Below are positions 1-6,965 of a stretch of DNA of 14,080 bases, one piece after another. Within the stretch, counting starts at the first letter, position 1. The number at the start of each line of letters is the position of its first letter. Source of the stretch: an uncultured Agathobaculum sp. (GTDB taxonomy: Bacteria; Bacillota; Clostridia; Oscillospirales; Butyricicoccaceae); the NCBI GenBank assembly GCA_944376955.1, contig CALWEB010000015.1, positions 1 through 14,080 on the forward strand. The letters are read 5' to 3'. The position numbers were made by a program, and so were the translations under genes. Below the pieces are notes generated by a model. It did not search any database and was not told where the DNA came from. It saw nothing but the letters and a program-made list of their open reading frames with translations.

Positions 1-2
1 AA

Positions 3-776
3 ACAGTGAATGCACAGAATGATGGGAACACAAACCGCAGCCAGCAGGAGGTTGAAACGGCTATCAATACCATTCCGGGTTTGACGCAATATCAAAAGGC
101 GTATATCTGGCAGAGCGCGAACAAGGACTGGAAAAAGAATCCGTTCGGCAGCGCCACGGTGACGGAGTATAGCAGCGGTTTGCAAGAAGCTATAAACCCT
201 GTACCGACAGGATGGGCAGGCGGAGACGAAAGCGGATTTGGGCCGCGTAAAGCACCGATAGCAGGTGCGAGCACATGGCACAAGGCTTTGGATATTCCGG
301 CAAACGGAGGTGATCCGGTTGTTTCAATCATGGATGGAACAGTGACAGCAGTTAATAAGTCGGGGTATGGTGGCGGATATGGCGTATCTGTTCGCGTAGA
401 CCATGGAAATGGGATTATTACAGAGTATCATCACATGCAAGAGGGTAGTGTGGACAACATAAGCGTAGGAGACACAGTATCACAGGGACAGCAGATCGGC
501 GCAGTCGGCAGCACAGGAAATTCTTCGGGTAATCACCTTGATTTCCAAGTGTGGAAGGATGGTAAAATTGTTGACCCGCTGACGGTTATTCCGGGTTACG
601 GAAAAGGCCCGAGCGGATATGTTTATGATGGATCGGTTGCTTCAGGAGTAATTAGCAGCGGTGTAGCTGCGGCGCAGAGTAGCAGCAAGAGCAATAGTAA
701 GAGTAGCAGTTCTTCTACAAGCAGCGGATTCAAAGACTTTGACCCGTTCAAAGCGTTTGAAGGATTGGGATTCTAA
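3..776 (+). CDS. Phage tail/tape-measure-type protein, C-terminal part with M23 peptidase domain (5' partial)
   Basis: The frame is open to the left edge, so the real start lies outside the window; the GTG at 6 need not be the start. Residue numbers below count from that GTG. Residues 25-47 resemble the segment before the end of phage tape-measure/tail-lysin proteins (a QKAYIW...NKDWKKNPF pattern). Residues about 78-195 form an M23/LytM-like domain: the first zinc motif HxxxD is H92-D96 (WHKALD), a YHH is at 141-143, and the last motif is H177-L-D179 instead of the usual HxH. A serine-rich linker (about 224-240) precedes a FDPFKAF tail. In phages such proteins sit at the tail tip or tape measure and cut peptidoglycan during DNA entry. 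The gene is followed directly by a terminator and then by chromosomal sequence, so it looks like the last gene of an integrated element. The phage origin is inferred; the M23 fold is clear. Confidence 0.8.
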   Translation, partial: TVNAQNDGNTNRSQQEVETAINTIPGLTQYQKAYIWQSANKDWKKNPFGSATVTEYSSGLQEAINPVPTGWAGGDESGFGPRKAPIAGASTWHKALDIPANGGDPVVSIMDGTVTAVNKSGYGGGYGVSVRVDHGNGIITEYHHMQEGSVDNISVGDTVSQGQQIGAVGSTGNSSGNHLDFQVWKDGKIVDPLTVIPGYGKGPSGYVYDGSVASGVISSGVAAAQSSSKSNSKSSSSSTSSGFKDFDPFKAFEGLGF

Positions 777-780
777 CAGA

Positions 781-806
781 AAAGCCGCCTGAGAGGGCGG
801 CTTTTT
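781..806 (+). terminator. Intrinsic terminator after the phage tail gene
   Basis: A 9-bp perfect stem (AAAGCCGCC at 781-789 pairing with GGCGGCTTT at 796-804) has a 6-base loop, and the T run reaches 806. It starts 5 bases after the stop codon of the tail gene and should isolate the mobile element from the chromosomal alr region. Confidence 0.85.
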
Positions 807-944
807 CATGGTTGCATCTGGTCGGTAAACGGTGTATGATAGTACAGAACATAATCCAGAAACAGAAAAGCAGATTTGCAAAAGCTAAGTTACAATATAC
901 TTGCAATACGACAAAAAGGATTTTCGACCAGTAAATAGGCGATT

Positions 945-1355
945 TTGGAATATGTTTATAATAAGGAGGAAAACGACACTTTCACTATCACCGCGCCGGA
1001 AAGCCTTGCCGGGATCGGCGGCACGATTGCTGGCACGGACAGTGCCTCTTTCACGTTGCAGTATGATGGCTTGGCGCTCGATGATGCGATGCCGCAGCGC
1101 ACGGGGCTGACGCCTGCGGATGCGTTCTTCTGCTTGCTGGATGATTTGCGCCGCGCAGAGCCGGCACAGATGTGGACAGAGAGCACCGACGGTGTGGATC
1201 TGTTGGCGCTGCGTTATGAGCAGGACGGTGAAGAAGGAAAGGTCGAAAAACAGGTATGGCTCACGGAAAAAGTGTATCAGCCGGTTTGTGCCGAGCTGTA
1301 TGTGGACGGCGAGCGAGTGCTGCGCATTCAGGTGATGTCATACCGGGAAACATAA
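945..1355 (+). pseudogene. LolA/GerS-like spore germination lipoprotein, C-terminal fragment
   Basis: The open frame begins after an in-frame TAG at 936-938; the only nearby start is a TTG at 945 with no good ribosome site. The 136 residues start abruptly in the middle of a beta-strand-rich domain (EYVYNKEENDTFTITAPESL...) and end normally (VLRIQVMSYRET). They look like the second half of the outer-membrane-lipoprotein-carrier-like family found upstream of alr in Clostridia; in Clostridioides difficile the equivalent is gerS, a lipoprotein needed for spore cortex hydrolysis, co-transcribed with alr2. The signal peptide, lipobox cysteine and first strands are absent, and the sequence upstream is phage-type. 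It lies 19 bases before alr, as expected for the operon. Family assignment rests on sequence character plus synteny, not on a search. The missing N-terminus is directly visible. Confidence 0.6.
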
Positions 1356-1374
1356 ATCTGGGGATGAACAAACT

Positions 1375-2496
1375 ATGAAGCCGAGTAAACACCGCGCCTG
1401 GGCCGAAGTGGACCTGGGCGCGATCGAACACAATTACCGTGTCATTTGCCAGCAGGCGAAAGCTCCTGTGCTGTGCGTGGTCAAGGCGGACGCTTATGGC
1501 CATGGCGCGGTGCCGGTCGCGCAGCGCTTGCAAGCGATCGGTGCGCCGTATTTTGCAGCAGCGACCGTGCCGGAAGCGGTTGAGCTGCGCGAAAATGGGA
1601 TTACCAAGCCGATTTTGATTCTTGGCTATGTGGACGAAGCGGATATGGATACCATTGCGCGGCAGCATATCACGGCACCGGTATACGACGAGGAGACAGC
1701 ACAGCTGCTCAGCGATGCTGCAGTCCGCACGGGTGAACAGCTGACGGTACACTACAAGCTGGATACCGGTATGACACGTTTGGGCTTTCCAGCGTGGGAG
1801 CGGGAGCAGACTGTACAGCGCATCGCGGCCTGTGCCGCACTACCGGGACTGGTTTCTGAGGGCATTTTTACGCATTTTGCGGTTTCCGATGTACCGGAGG
1901 GCAAGGAATATACCGAATTGCAGTATCAACGCTTTGCGGATGTGTGCAATGACTTGGCGGCGCGTGGAGTGAACTTACCGCTGCGGCACTGTGCCAACAG
2001 TGGCGCGATCCAGAGCTATGAGCGAATGCACTGCACGATGACGCGGGCAGGCATTATCCTGTATGGATGCCGTCCGGATGCGTCTGTGCCGCCGGTGCTC
2101 GACTTGCGGCCTGCGATGACGGTTAAGGCGCGTGTGGTGCAGGTGCGCGATATTCCGGCACATACGACGGTCAGCTATGGCCGTACCTATGAAACGGACG
2201 AGCCGATCCGTGTGGCGGTGGTTTCGATTGGCTATGCCGATGGATTCCTGCGTGCAGGTTCGGGCAAGGCGCATGTGGTGCTGGGCGGACGAAAAGCGCC
2301 CGTGCTCGGTCGCATTTGCATGGATATGTGTATGGTACGCGTGCCGGACGGCGTGGATGTGCACCGCGGCGACGAGGTGACTGTGTTCGGACCGGAAATC
2401 TGGACAGCAGAGGATACCGCCGAGGCTGCGGGCACCATTTCCTACGAGATCATCTGTGCGGCCAGCAGCCGTGTGCCGCGGTTTTATCTGGGCTGA
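1375..2496 (+). CDS. alr: Alanine racemase
   Basis: This pyridoxal-phosphate enzyme interconverts L- and D-alanine in the cytoplasm and supplies D-alanine for peptidoglycan. The 373 residues match the usual length. The N-terminal TIM barrel carries the PLP lysine K37 in VVKADAYGHG. K128-L-D-T-G-M-T-R-L-G matches the segment with the carbamylated lysine and PLP-contacting arginine of the Geobacillus enzyme. The C-terminal beta domain carries the second catalytic base, Y268 in VSYGRTY, and the substrate-site MDM (M316-M318). A GGGGA (1360-1364) lies 10 bases before the ATG. The gene sits 19 bases after the GerS-like fragment and before mazF, an order like alr-ndoAI-ndoA of Bacillus. Disruption of the upstream gene by a mobile element may have separated alr from its original promoter; no convincing new promoter was seen. 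Confidence 0.97.
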   Translation: MKPSKHRAWAEVDLGAIEHNYRVICQQAKAPVLCVVKADAYGHGAVPVAQRLQAIGAPYFAAATVPEAVELRENGITKPILILGYVDEADMDTIARQHITAPVYDEETAQLLSDAAVRTGEQLTVHYKLDTGMTRLGFPAWEREQTVQRIAACAALPGLVSEGIFTHFAVSDVPEGKEYTELQYQRFADVCNDLAARGVNLPLRHCANSGAIQSYERMHCTMTRAGIILYGCRPDASVPPVLDLRPAMTVKARVVQVRDIPAHTTVSYGRTYETDEPIRVAVVSIGYADGFLRAGSGKAHVVLGGRKAPVLGRICMDMCMVRVPDGVDVHRGDEVTVFGPEIWTAEDTAEAAGTISYEIICAASSRVPRFYLG

Positions 2497-2525
2497 CCAT
2501 CGTGCGTTCCGCTGCATAGGATGAA

Positions 2526-2543
2526 GCGGGAAGAAATTCCCGC
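2526..2543 (+). promoter_or_regulatory. Hairpin with GAAA tetraloop after alr
   Basis: GCGGGAA (2526-2532) and TTCCCGC (2537-2543) form a perfect 7-bp stem closed by a GAAA (GNRA) tetraloop, 30 bases after the alr stop. No T run follows, so it is not a standard terminator. It may stabilise the 3' end of the alr mRNA or mark a processing point between alr and mazF. Confidence 0.45.
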
Positions 2544-2549
2544 CCGCGT

Positions 2550-2579
2550 TTGCGTGAAATGGCACACAACTGTTATATT
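2550..2579 (+). promoter_or_regulatory. Possible promoter for mazF
   Basis: TTGCGT (2550-2555) and TATATT (2574-2579) are separated by 18 bases, a weak to moderate sigma-A match. Transcription from here would place the 14-bp hairpin at 2597-2629 in the mazF 5' leader. Confidence 0.3.
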
Positions 2580-2596
2580 TTTGTGCGGCGCGGGGA

Positions 2597-2629
2597 AAAT
2601 AGGTTTGCGGACAAACCGCAAATCTATTT
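2597..2629 (+). promoter_or_regulatory. 14-bp inverted repeat just upstream of the mazF ribosome site
   Basis: AAATAGGTTTGCGG (2597-2610) pairs with CCGCAAATCTATTT (2616-2629) around the loop ACAAA, with a single G-U wobble. It ends 4 bases before the GGAG (2634-2637) of mazF. It could be an operator for a repressor or an RNA hairpin that controls ribosome access. It occupies the position where the antitoxin gene is found in related operons. Confidence 0.55.
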
Positions 2630-2648
2630 CATCGGAGTGTGAACCAAC

Positions 2649-3011
2649 GTGGATACCAGTATCAAACGGGGAGATATTTACTACGCCGATCTCAGCCCGG
2701 TGGTCGGCAGCGAACAGGGCGGTGTCCGCCCGGTGCTGATTGTACAGAACAATGTGGGCAACCGATACAGCCCAACGGTGATCGCCGCAGCCATTACATC
2801 GCAGATCAATAAGGCCAAAATGCCGACGCATATTACGCTTGGTGCGCCCAATTACGGCCTGACCAAAGATTCCATCATCCTGACAGAGCAGATTCGCACG
2901 CTGGATAAGCGGCGGCTGCGTGAGAAAATGGGCTCTTTGGACGAGAAGGCGATGCGCCATGTGGATGAAGCACTGGCGGTCAGTTTCGGTCTTGGCTCTG
3001 TGCAGGGCTGA
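2649..3011 (+). CDS. mazF: MazF/EndoA-family mRNA endoribonuclease toxin without adjacent antitoxin
   Basis: The 120 residues closely resemble Bacillus subtilis EndoA (NdoA), a dimeric RNase that cuts mRNA at UACAU. Landmarks are RGDIYYADLSPVVGSEQGG near the N-terminus, R27 in GGVRPV and T50 in AAITSQ; these correspond to the catalytic R25 and T48 of EndoA with a two-residue offset. The length is normal. The start is a GTG with GGAG 11 bases upstream; no in-frame ATG precedes the conserved KRGD. In Bacillus the order is alr-ndoAI-ndoA. Here the 152 bases between alr and mazF contain no ORF that looks like a CopG-type antitoxin, only two hairpins. The toxin itself shows no damage. The antitoxin may be encoded elsewhere. 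Confidence 0.95.
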   Translation: MDTSIKRGDIYYADLSPVVGSEQGGVRPVLIVQNNVGNRYSPTVIAAAITSQINKAKMPTHITLGAPNYGLTKDSIILTEQIRTLDKRRLREKMGSLDEKAMRHVDEALAVSFGLGSVQG

Positions 3012-3027
3012 GGCATATCGGCAAATT

Positions 3028-3063
3028 AAAACGCGTATCCTGTAAGCAGGATACGCGTTTTTT
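3028..3063 (+). terminator. Intrinsic terminator after mazF
   Basis: AAAACGCGTATCCTG (3028-3042) pairs perfectly with CAGGATACGCGTTTT (3047-3061) over a four-base TAAG loop, and the T run continues to 3063. It closes the alr-mazF unit 17 bases after the mazF stop. Confidence 0.93.
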
Positions 3064-3078
3064 GCAGGAGGTGCAGCG

Positions 3079-3675
3079 ATGCGGGCGACGGTGGACTATG
3101 CGGGTAAGACGGTGGGATGGCTTTTGTGGACACCGGATGCATACGGTGTACAGGTTGAGATAGATTGTGATGTGCCACCCGGTGCGCCGCTGCTGCGTTG
3201 CTATGGGGAAATGAGTGGCGCGCCGCTGCGCATCGGCCTGCCGGCGCCGGAAAACGGAAGATTGCGGCTACAGCGGCATTTGTCAAAGGAGACACTCAAG
3301 GCTGCGGGATGTGTGGACGGGCCGCCTACGATTTTTTACCTAGCCGAGCATCCCCGCCAACCGGACAAACCGCGGTCAGACACAGAGGTTTTGCGCAAAC
3401 AACCGCAGTCAACCCCATCTTCGCCAGCCTCCAAGCCGCGTCTGCCGCGCACAGGCGATGCGGTGCTGGATGCCCTGTTGGAAGACGGAGGGGTGCGTGC
3501 GGAACGCATTCCAGAGGGAGTTCGACTGCGCTGTCCCTTCGCATCCGACCGGCCGTTTGCGCTGGCGCCTGCGTTCGTCCTTTGCCGTGTGGAAGGGGAC
3601 GAGGCCATACTCGACTGGACAAAAAAAGACGCAGCCGGTATGGCTGCGTCTGAAAAGACAGCGGAAATTACTTAA
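3079..3675 (+). CDS. Uncharacterised 198-residue protein
   Basis: I do not recognise this family. The ATG has a very good ribosome site (AGGAGGT, about 3065-3071), and codon use resembles the neighbours, so it is probably a real gene. Residues 1-90 form a compact, beta-rich segment (YAGKTVGWLLWTPD..., LLRCYGEM.., GLPAPENGRLRLQRHLSKETL). A proline/serine-rich linker follows at about 94-125. A second short folded segment (about 125-180, from GDAVLDALLEDGGV to VEGDEAILDW) comes next. There is no signal peptide or membrane segment. The last 15 or so codons contain the terminator of the convergent gene, and the stop codon lies 8 bases inside that gene, so the extreme C-terminus is probably of little functional weight. 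It has no own terminator beyond the shared hairpin. Confidence 0.65.
   Translation: MRATVDYAGKTVGWLLWTPDAYGVQVEIDCDVPPGAPLLRCYGEMSGAPLRIGLPAPENGRLRLQRHLSKETLKAAGCVDGPPTIFYLAEHPRQPDKPRSDTEVLRKQPQSTPSSPASKPRLPRTGDAVLDALLEDGGVRAERIPEGVRLRCPFASDRPFALAPAFVLCRVEGDEAILDWTKKDAAGMAASEKTAEIT
3620..3651 (-). terminator. Intrinsic terminator of the DUF1015 gene, embedded in the convergent ORF
   Basis: AGACGCAGCC (3627-3636) and GGCTGCGTCT (3642-3651) form a perfect 10-bp stem with a 5-base loop. Read on the minus strand it is followed by seven T residues (A run 3621-3627 on the plus strand). It lies 17 bases after the DUF1015 stop and inside the 3' coding end of the 198-residue gene. Confidence 0.9.
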
Positions 3676-4978
3676 CGATGGTTTTGGCTTCCATGTAATA
3701 GCGCTTTTCGTGTGCTTCGCCCATGGAGAAGGTCTTGCGCGGCAGCACGCCGTCAAAGATAACCCCGCGGAACAGGTCGTTCTTGGCAATATCCGGCAGG
3801 ATAAAGCCCAGATTGCCGGGCTTTTCGGCCAGATTGCACACCACATCCGCGCCATGAATGTAGTCAATGCGTGCGGACGGATGGTCTTCCAAATAGACGT
3901 CGAGCGCGGTCTGCATGGTGGCGACCGGGATGGACCACTTGGGGTCTTCCACCACAAGCACACCGGTCTTTTCTGCTGCGCTGAACGGGAAGATATGGGC
4001 GGTAGTATTGGTGGGCGCTTGGTCCGCAACATAGGATTTGCAGCCCTGTGCTGCGTAGAAGGCGGTCAGGCCGTTGAGCAGATCATCGGTATCTACGCCG
4101 AACAGAATGCGGTGAATTGGTTCGATGATCAGGCTTTCATCGTGGATGTTGACCACCTCAACCAGCGCATAGCGGGCGGGATGGTTTTCCTGTTCCGCCG
4201 CGGACAGGCCGGCTTTGATTTCCTCCCAGTAAGCCTTAGCGGTTGCCATAGAATGGTTGCCGTCACCCACCGCGTAGGGCAGCAGTGCCTGCGCGTCCGT
4301 ACAGCCATACTTTTTGTTGAAGGTTTCTCGGTCGCACAGCGCTTCCAGTCCGGCTTCAATTGCGTCGGACTGCTCACCCTTCGGGATAAACCAGCCGGTG
4401 ATGTGGCCGCCATTTTGCATCAGGTCGGTATCGTAGACCGTGTCAAAGGTCGCAGTCTGGTCAAACAACGGCTCGATGATCTTTCGGTCGGGGTCGTCGA
4501 TCAGGATCATGATGTGCGGCAGCTCCATGCACGCGCCCTGACGGACTTTGAGGCGGGGCGGGATACGTTCGACCACGGTTTTTTCAGTCGGACGGATGAG
4601 CGAAGCCGACCCTGGAGTGTATTCGTAGGCTTCCAGATCAACTGCAAGCACAATGCCGCGGCGCGGGCAGCTGCCGCCAGACCAGCGTTCGGTCAGGATA
4701 ACGCCTGCAGGCAGGGTGCGCAGGGTGCCATTCTGGATGTACTCCTGCATGGTGTGGTGGATTTTCTCCGTGCGTTCGGCAACGTCGTCCCCCTCCAGAT
4801 AGACTTCGGGCAGCGTCAGCCGCAGCGTCGATGGAGCATCACCGACCGTGCGATCGGTTTCCGCCCAGTACTCGGGTTGCGATGTATATTGGTCGCAGGC
4901 GATAACTGCCCATTTGGAAAGATCCGTGCCTTCACGGGGCAGCATGATTTCGGGAATATGGGTGCAGCGGTTTGCCAT
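3668..4978 (-). CDS. DUF1015 family protein
   Basis: The 436 residues match the length and pattern of the DUF1015 family (PF06245). They open with IPEIMLPREGTDLSKWAVIACDQYTSQPEYW, carry the family hallmark GDGNHSMATAKAYWE with D239 and H242, and end with a conserved DLFRGVIFDGVLPRKTFSMGEA segment. The protein is soluble, with no signal peptide. Its biochemical role is not firmly established to my knowledge; from memory, in some clostridia the gene neighbours serA/serC, which suggests a link to serine metabolism, but no such neighbour is present here. The ATG at 4978 has AGGAGG (about 4986-4991) upstream. It is divergent from ptsI across 210 bases and convergent with the 198-residue gene, overlapping it by 8 bases. 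Confidence 0.9.
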   Translation of the reverse strand: MANRCTHIPEIMLPREGTDLSKWAVIACDQYTSQPEYWAETDRTVGDAPSTLRLTLPEVYLEGDDVAERTEKIHHTMQEYIQNGTLRTLPAGVILTERWSGGSCPRRGIVLAVDLEAYEYTPGSASLIRPTEKTVVERIPPRLKVRQGACMELPHIMILIDDPDRKIIEPLFDQTATFDTVYDTDLMQNGGHITGWFIPKGEQSDAIEAGLEALCDRETFNKKYGCTDAQALLPYAVGDGNHSMATAKAYWEEIKAGLSAAEQENHPARYALVEVVNIHDESLIIEPIHRILFGVDTDDLLNGLTAFYAAQGCKSYVADQAPTNTTAHIFPFSAAEKTGVLVVEDPKWSIPVATMQTALDVYLEDHPSARIDYIHGADVVCNLAEKPGNLGFILPDIAKNDLFRGVIFDGVLPRKTFSMGEAHEKRYYMEAKTIVK

Positions 4979-5096
4979 ATTGTCATTCCTCCTGTATCAT
5001 ATCGTATTTGGAATGGTATAAGTATAGCAGAAAACCGCCTCGCCGGCATATATTTTTTTCAATTCTTGCTAGTTTTCTGAAAAATGTTCTGCGCTC

Positions 5097-5125
5097 TTGA
5101 CGAAAGGCCGGAAATATTATACAAT
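5097..5125 (+). promoter_or_regulatory. Sigma-A promoter of ptsI
   Basis: TTGACG (5097-5102) and TACAAT (5120-5125) are separated by exactly 17 bases and differ from consensus by one base each. The leader to the ptsI ATG is about 57 bases, AT-rich, and ends in AGGAGG. Confidence 0.85.
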
Positions 5126-5188
5126 GTAAGTTAGAAAAATTATATGGTTTTTGTATAAGAAATACAAGATAACAGGAGGATAACAGCT

Positions 5189-6901
5189 ATGGTCAAGTTT
5201 AAAGCGATCGGCGTTTCGGAGGGGCTCGCACATGCCAAAGCCTTGGTCATCAAGGAGGAGGATCTGACGGTCGTCAAAAACAGCATCACGGATGTTGCGG
5301 CCGAGCAGAAACGTGTGACCGATGCTGTGGCAAATGCAAAAAAGCAAATTGAGACGTTGCGCGATGAAGCGGAGAAAAATATCGGTGCGTCTGAAGCGGA
5401 AATCTTTGATGCGCATTTGCTCATGCTGGAGGACCCGGATTTTGTGGAAGGCATGACCAATCTGATCGAAGAGGAAAAGGTTTGCGCGGAGTATGCTTGC
5501 TTTGTCAACTGTGAGAATTTCCAGGCGATGTTCCGTGCGATGGACAGCGAATATATGCAGGCACGTGCAGCAGATGTTGGGGATATTTCCCAGCGTGTAC
5601 TCAAGAGCCTCAAGGGCATTGCAGATAATGTAATTGATACGATTACTGAGCCGTGCATTATCATTGCCAACGATCTGACGCCTTCGGATACGGCAAAAAT
5701 CGGTGCAAAGCCGGTTGTGGGTTTTGTCACCCGCATTGGCGGCCGCACCAGCCATTCCGCGATTATGGCGCGTTCGATTGGCATTCCGGCCGTTGCCGGC
5801 GCGGGGGACAAGGTAGACGGCATTGAGGATGGTTCCGATCTGCTGCTTGACGGCGTGGCAGGAGAAGTTGTGGTTGATCCGGATGCCGAGACACTGGCAC
5901 AGTTTGAAGAGAAGAAAAAGGCGGCGGACGAGCGCAAGGCTATGTTGGCACAGTTCAAGGACCGCCAAGGCGCGACGAGCGATGGCCGCCGCATTGTGGT
6001 GGAAGGCAATATCGGTACGCCGGACGACGCGGTTCGCGTAGCAGAGCTGGGCGGCGAAGGCGTTGGCCTGTTCCGTTCGGAGTTCCTGTTCATGGACCGT
6101 GATGACCTCCCGAGTGAGGAAGAGCAGTATGAGGCGTATAAAAAGGCGTGCGAAACTATGGCGGGCAAGCCGGTCATCATCCGTACGCTGGATATCGGCG
6201 GCGACAAGGAAGTGCCTGCGCTCGAATTGGAGAAGGAGCAGAACCCGTTCCTTGGCTATCGTGCGATCCGTATCTGCCTGAACAAGACCGATCTGTTCCT
6301 GACGCAGCTGCGTGCGCTGCTGCGTGCGGCAAAGTATGGCGATTTGCGCATCATGTTCCCGATGATTTCCTCCATTGAGGAAATTCGCAACGCCAAGCAG
6401 ATCCTCCAGCAGGCAAAGGACTTGCTGGCAGCGGAGGGTGTGGAGCACAATCCGAACGTCAAGGTCGGTATCATGGTGGAGATTCCGGTCGCGGCTGTCT
6501 GCGCGGATATCTTGGCAAAGGAAGTAGATTTCTTCTCGATTGGTACAAACGACCTGATCCAGTATTCCTGCGCTGTGGACCGCATCAATGAAAAGATCTC
6601 CTATCTGTATCGTCCGCTGCCTCCGCGCGCCCCCCGCCCCATCGCAATGACGGCCAAGGCTGCCAACGAGAACGGTATTGAAGTTGGTGTGTGCGGCGAG
6701 ATGGCCGGTACGCCGGGCATGGCACCCGTCCTCTGCGGTCTGGGTGTGACCAACCTGTCCATGTCGGCTTCCGCGATGCTGGCAGCGAAGGCCGATTTGG
6801 CGGCACATTCGTATGCGGAGTGCAAGGAACTGGCAGACAAGCTGGTTGCAGCGTCGAGTGCAACCGATGCAGAGCAGATTTTTGCTGCATGGCGCGGCTG
6901 A
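5189..6901 (+). CDS. ptsI: Phosphoenolpyruvate-protein phosphotransferase (PTS enzyme I)
   Basis: Enzyme I takes phosphate from phosphoenolpyruvate and passes it to HPr, the first step of sugar uptake by the phosphotransferase system in the cytosol. The 570 residues show the full order: N-terminal HPr-binding helical domain, phospho-histidine domain with H189 in GGRTSHSAIMARS, and a C-terminal TIM barrel with R296 (GLFRSEF), R332 (IIRTLDIGGDK) and C502 in GVCGEMAG. All these positions coincide with Escherichia coli numbering. AGGAGG at 5174-5179 fixes the ATG. It is not next to ptsH, which would normally precede it in an operon; it has its own promoter and a terminator, so it is a single-gene unit. 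HPr must be encoded elsewhere. Confidence 0.98.
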   Translation: MVKFKAIGVSEGLAHAKALVIKEEDLTVVKNSITDVAAEQKRVTDAVANAKKQIETLRDEAEKNIGASEAEIFDAHLLMLEDPDFVEGMTNLIEEEKVCAEYACFVNCENFQAMFRAMDSEYMQARAADVGDISQRVLKSLKGIADNVIDTITEPCIIIANDLTPSDTAKIGAKPVVGFVTRIGGRTSHSAIMARSIGIPAVAGAGDKVDGIEDGSDLLLDGVAGEVVVDPDAETLAQFEEKKKAADERKAMLAQFKDRQGATSDGRRIVVEGNIGTPDDAVRVAELGGEGVGLFRSEFLFMDRDDLPSEEEQYEAYKKACETMAGKPVIIRTLDIGGDKEVPALELEKEQNPFLGYRAIRICLNKTDLFLTQLRALLRAAKYGDLRIMFPMISSIEEIRNAKQILQQAKDLLAAEGVEHNPNVKVGIMVEIPVAAVCADILAKEVDFFSIGTNDLIQYSCAVDRINEKISYLYRPLPPRAPRPIAMTAKAANENGIEVGVCGEMAGTPGMAPVLCGLGVTNLSMSASAMLAAKADLAAHSYAECKELADKLVAASSATDAEQIFAAWRG

Positions 6902-6911
6902 TTATGTCAAA

Positions 6912-6952
6912 GAAAAAGCGCGCGGTTTCCGTTTCCGGAAGCCGCGCGCTTT
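6912..6952. terminator. Bidirectional terminator between ptsI and the SASP remnant
   Basis: The strand AAAGCGCGCGGTTTCC (6915-6930) pairs with GGAAGCCGCGCGCTTT (6937-6952), 16 bp with one G-U wobble, over a 6-base loop. On the plus strand it ends in TTTCTATT, a modest T tract. On the minus strand the tail is TTTTTCTTT, so it serves the convergent SASP gene too. Confidence 0.8.
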
Positions 6953-6965
6953 CTATTGCCTCAGA

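Larger units (their letters stand above)
1..944. mobile_element. Right end of a prophage or phage-derived element, ending inside the GerS-like gene
   Basis: The segment combines a phage tail-type gene, its terminator and about 130 bases of AT-rich sequence (808-944) in which I see no gene. At about 940-960 the sequence switches to GC-rich coding sequence that begins in the middle of a known domain. The exact attachment core cannot be fixed because the other end is not in the window. No integrase is visible in this part. It could also be an integrative element that carries phage genes. Confidence 0.5.

Noticed and set aside
960..972. AAGGAGG at about 962-968 as a ribosome site of a new gene start
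   Set aside because: It is followed by AAAACG with no start codon at a usable distance and is coding sequence (NKEEN) of the lipoprotein fragment.
2521..2739. A 72-codon + strand ORF between alr and mazF as the missing antitoxin
   Set aside because: It runs deep into mazF in another frame, its second half is a mazF shadow, it has no ribosome site and no CopG/MazE features.
3458..5080. A 540-codon open frame on the + strand opposite the DUF1015 gene
   Set aside because: It is the antisense shadow of a high-GC coding gene: no ribosome site, low-complexity unnatural composition, and it covers the terminator and both gene ends.
5117..6808. A 563-codon open frame on the minus strand opposite ptsI
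   Set aside because: It is antisense to a full-length, well-conserved enzyme I and shows Cys/His/Arg-rich shadow composition with no start context.
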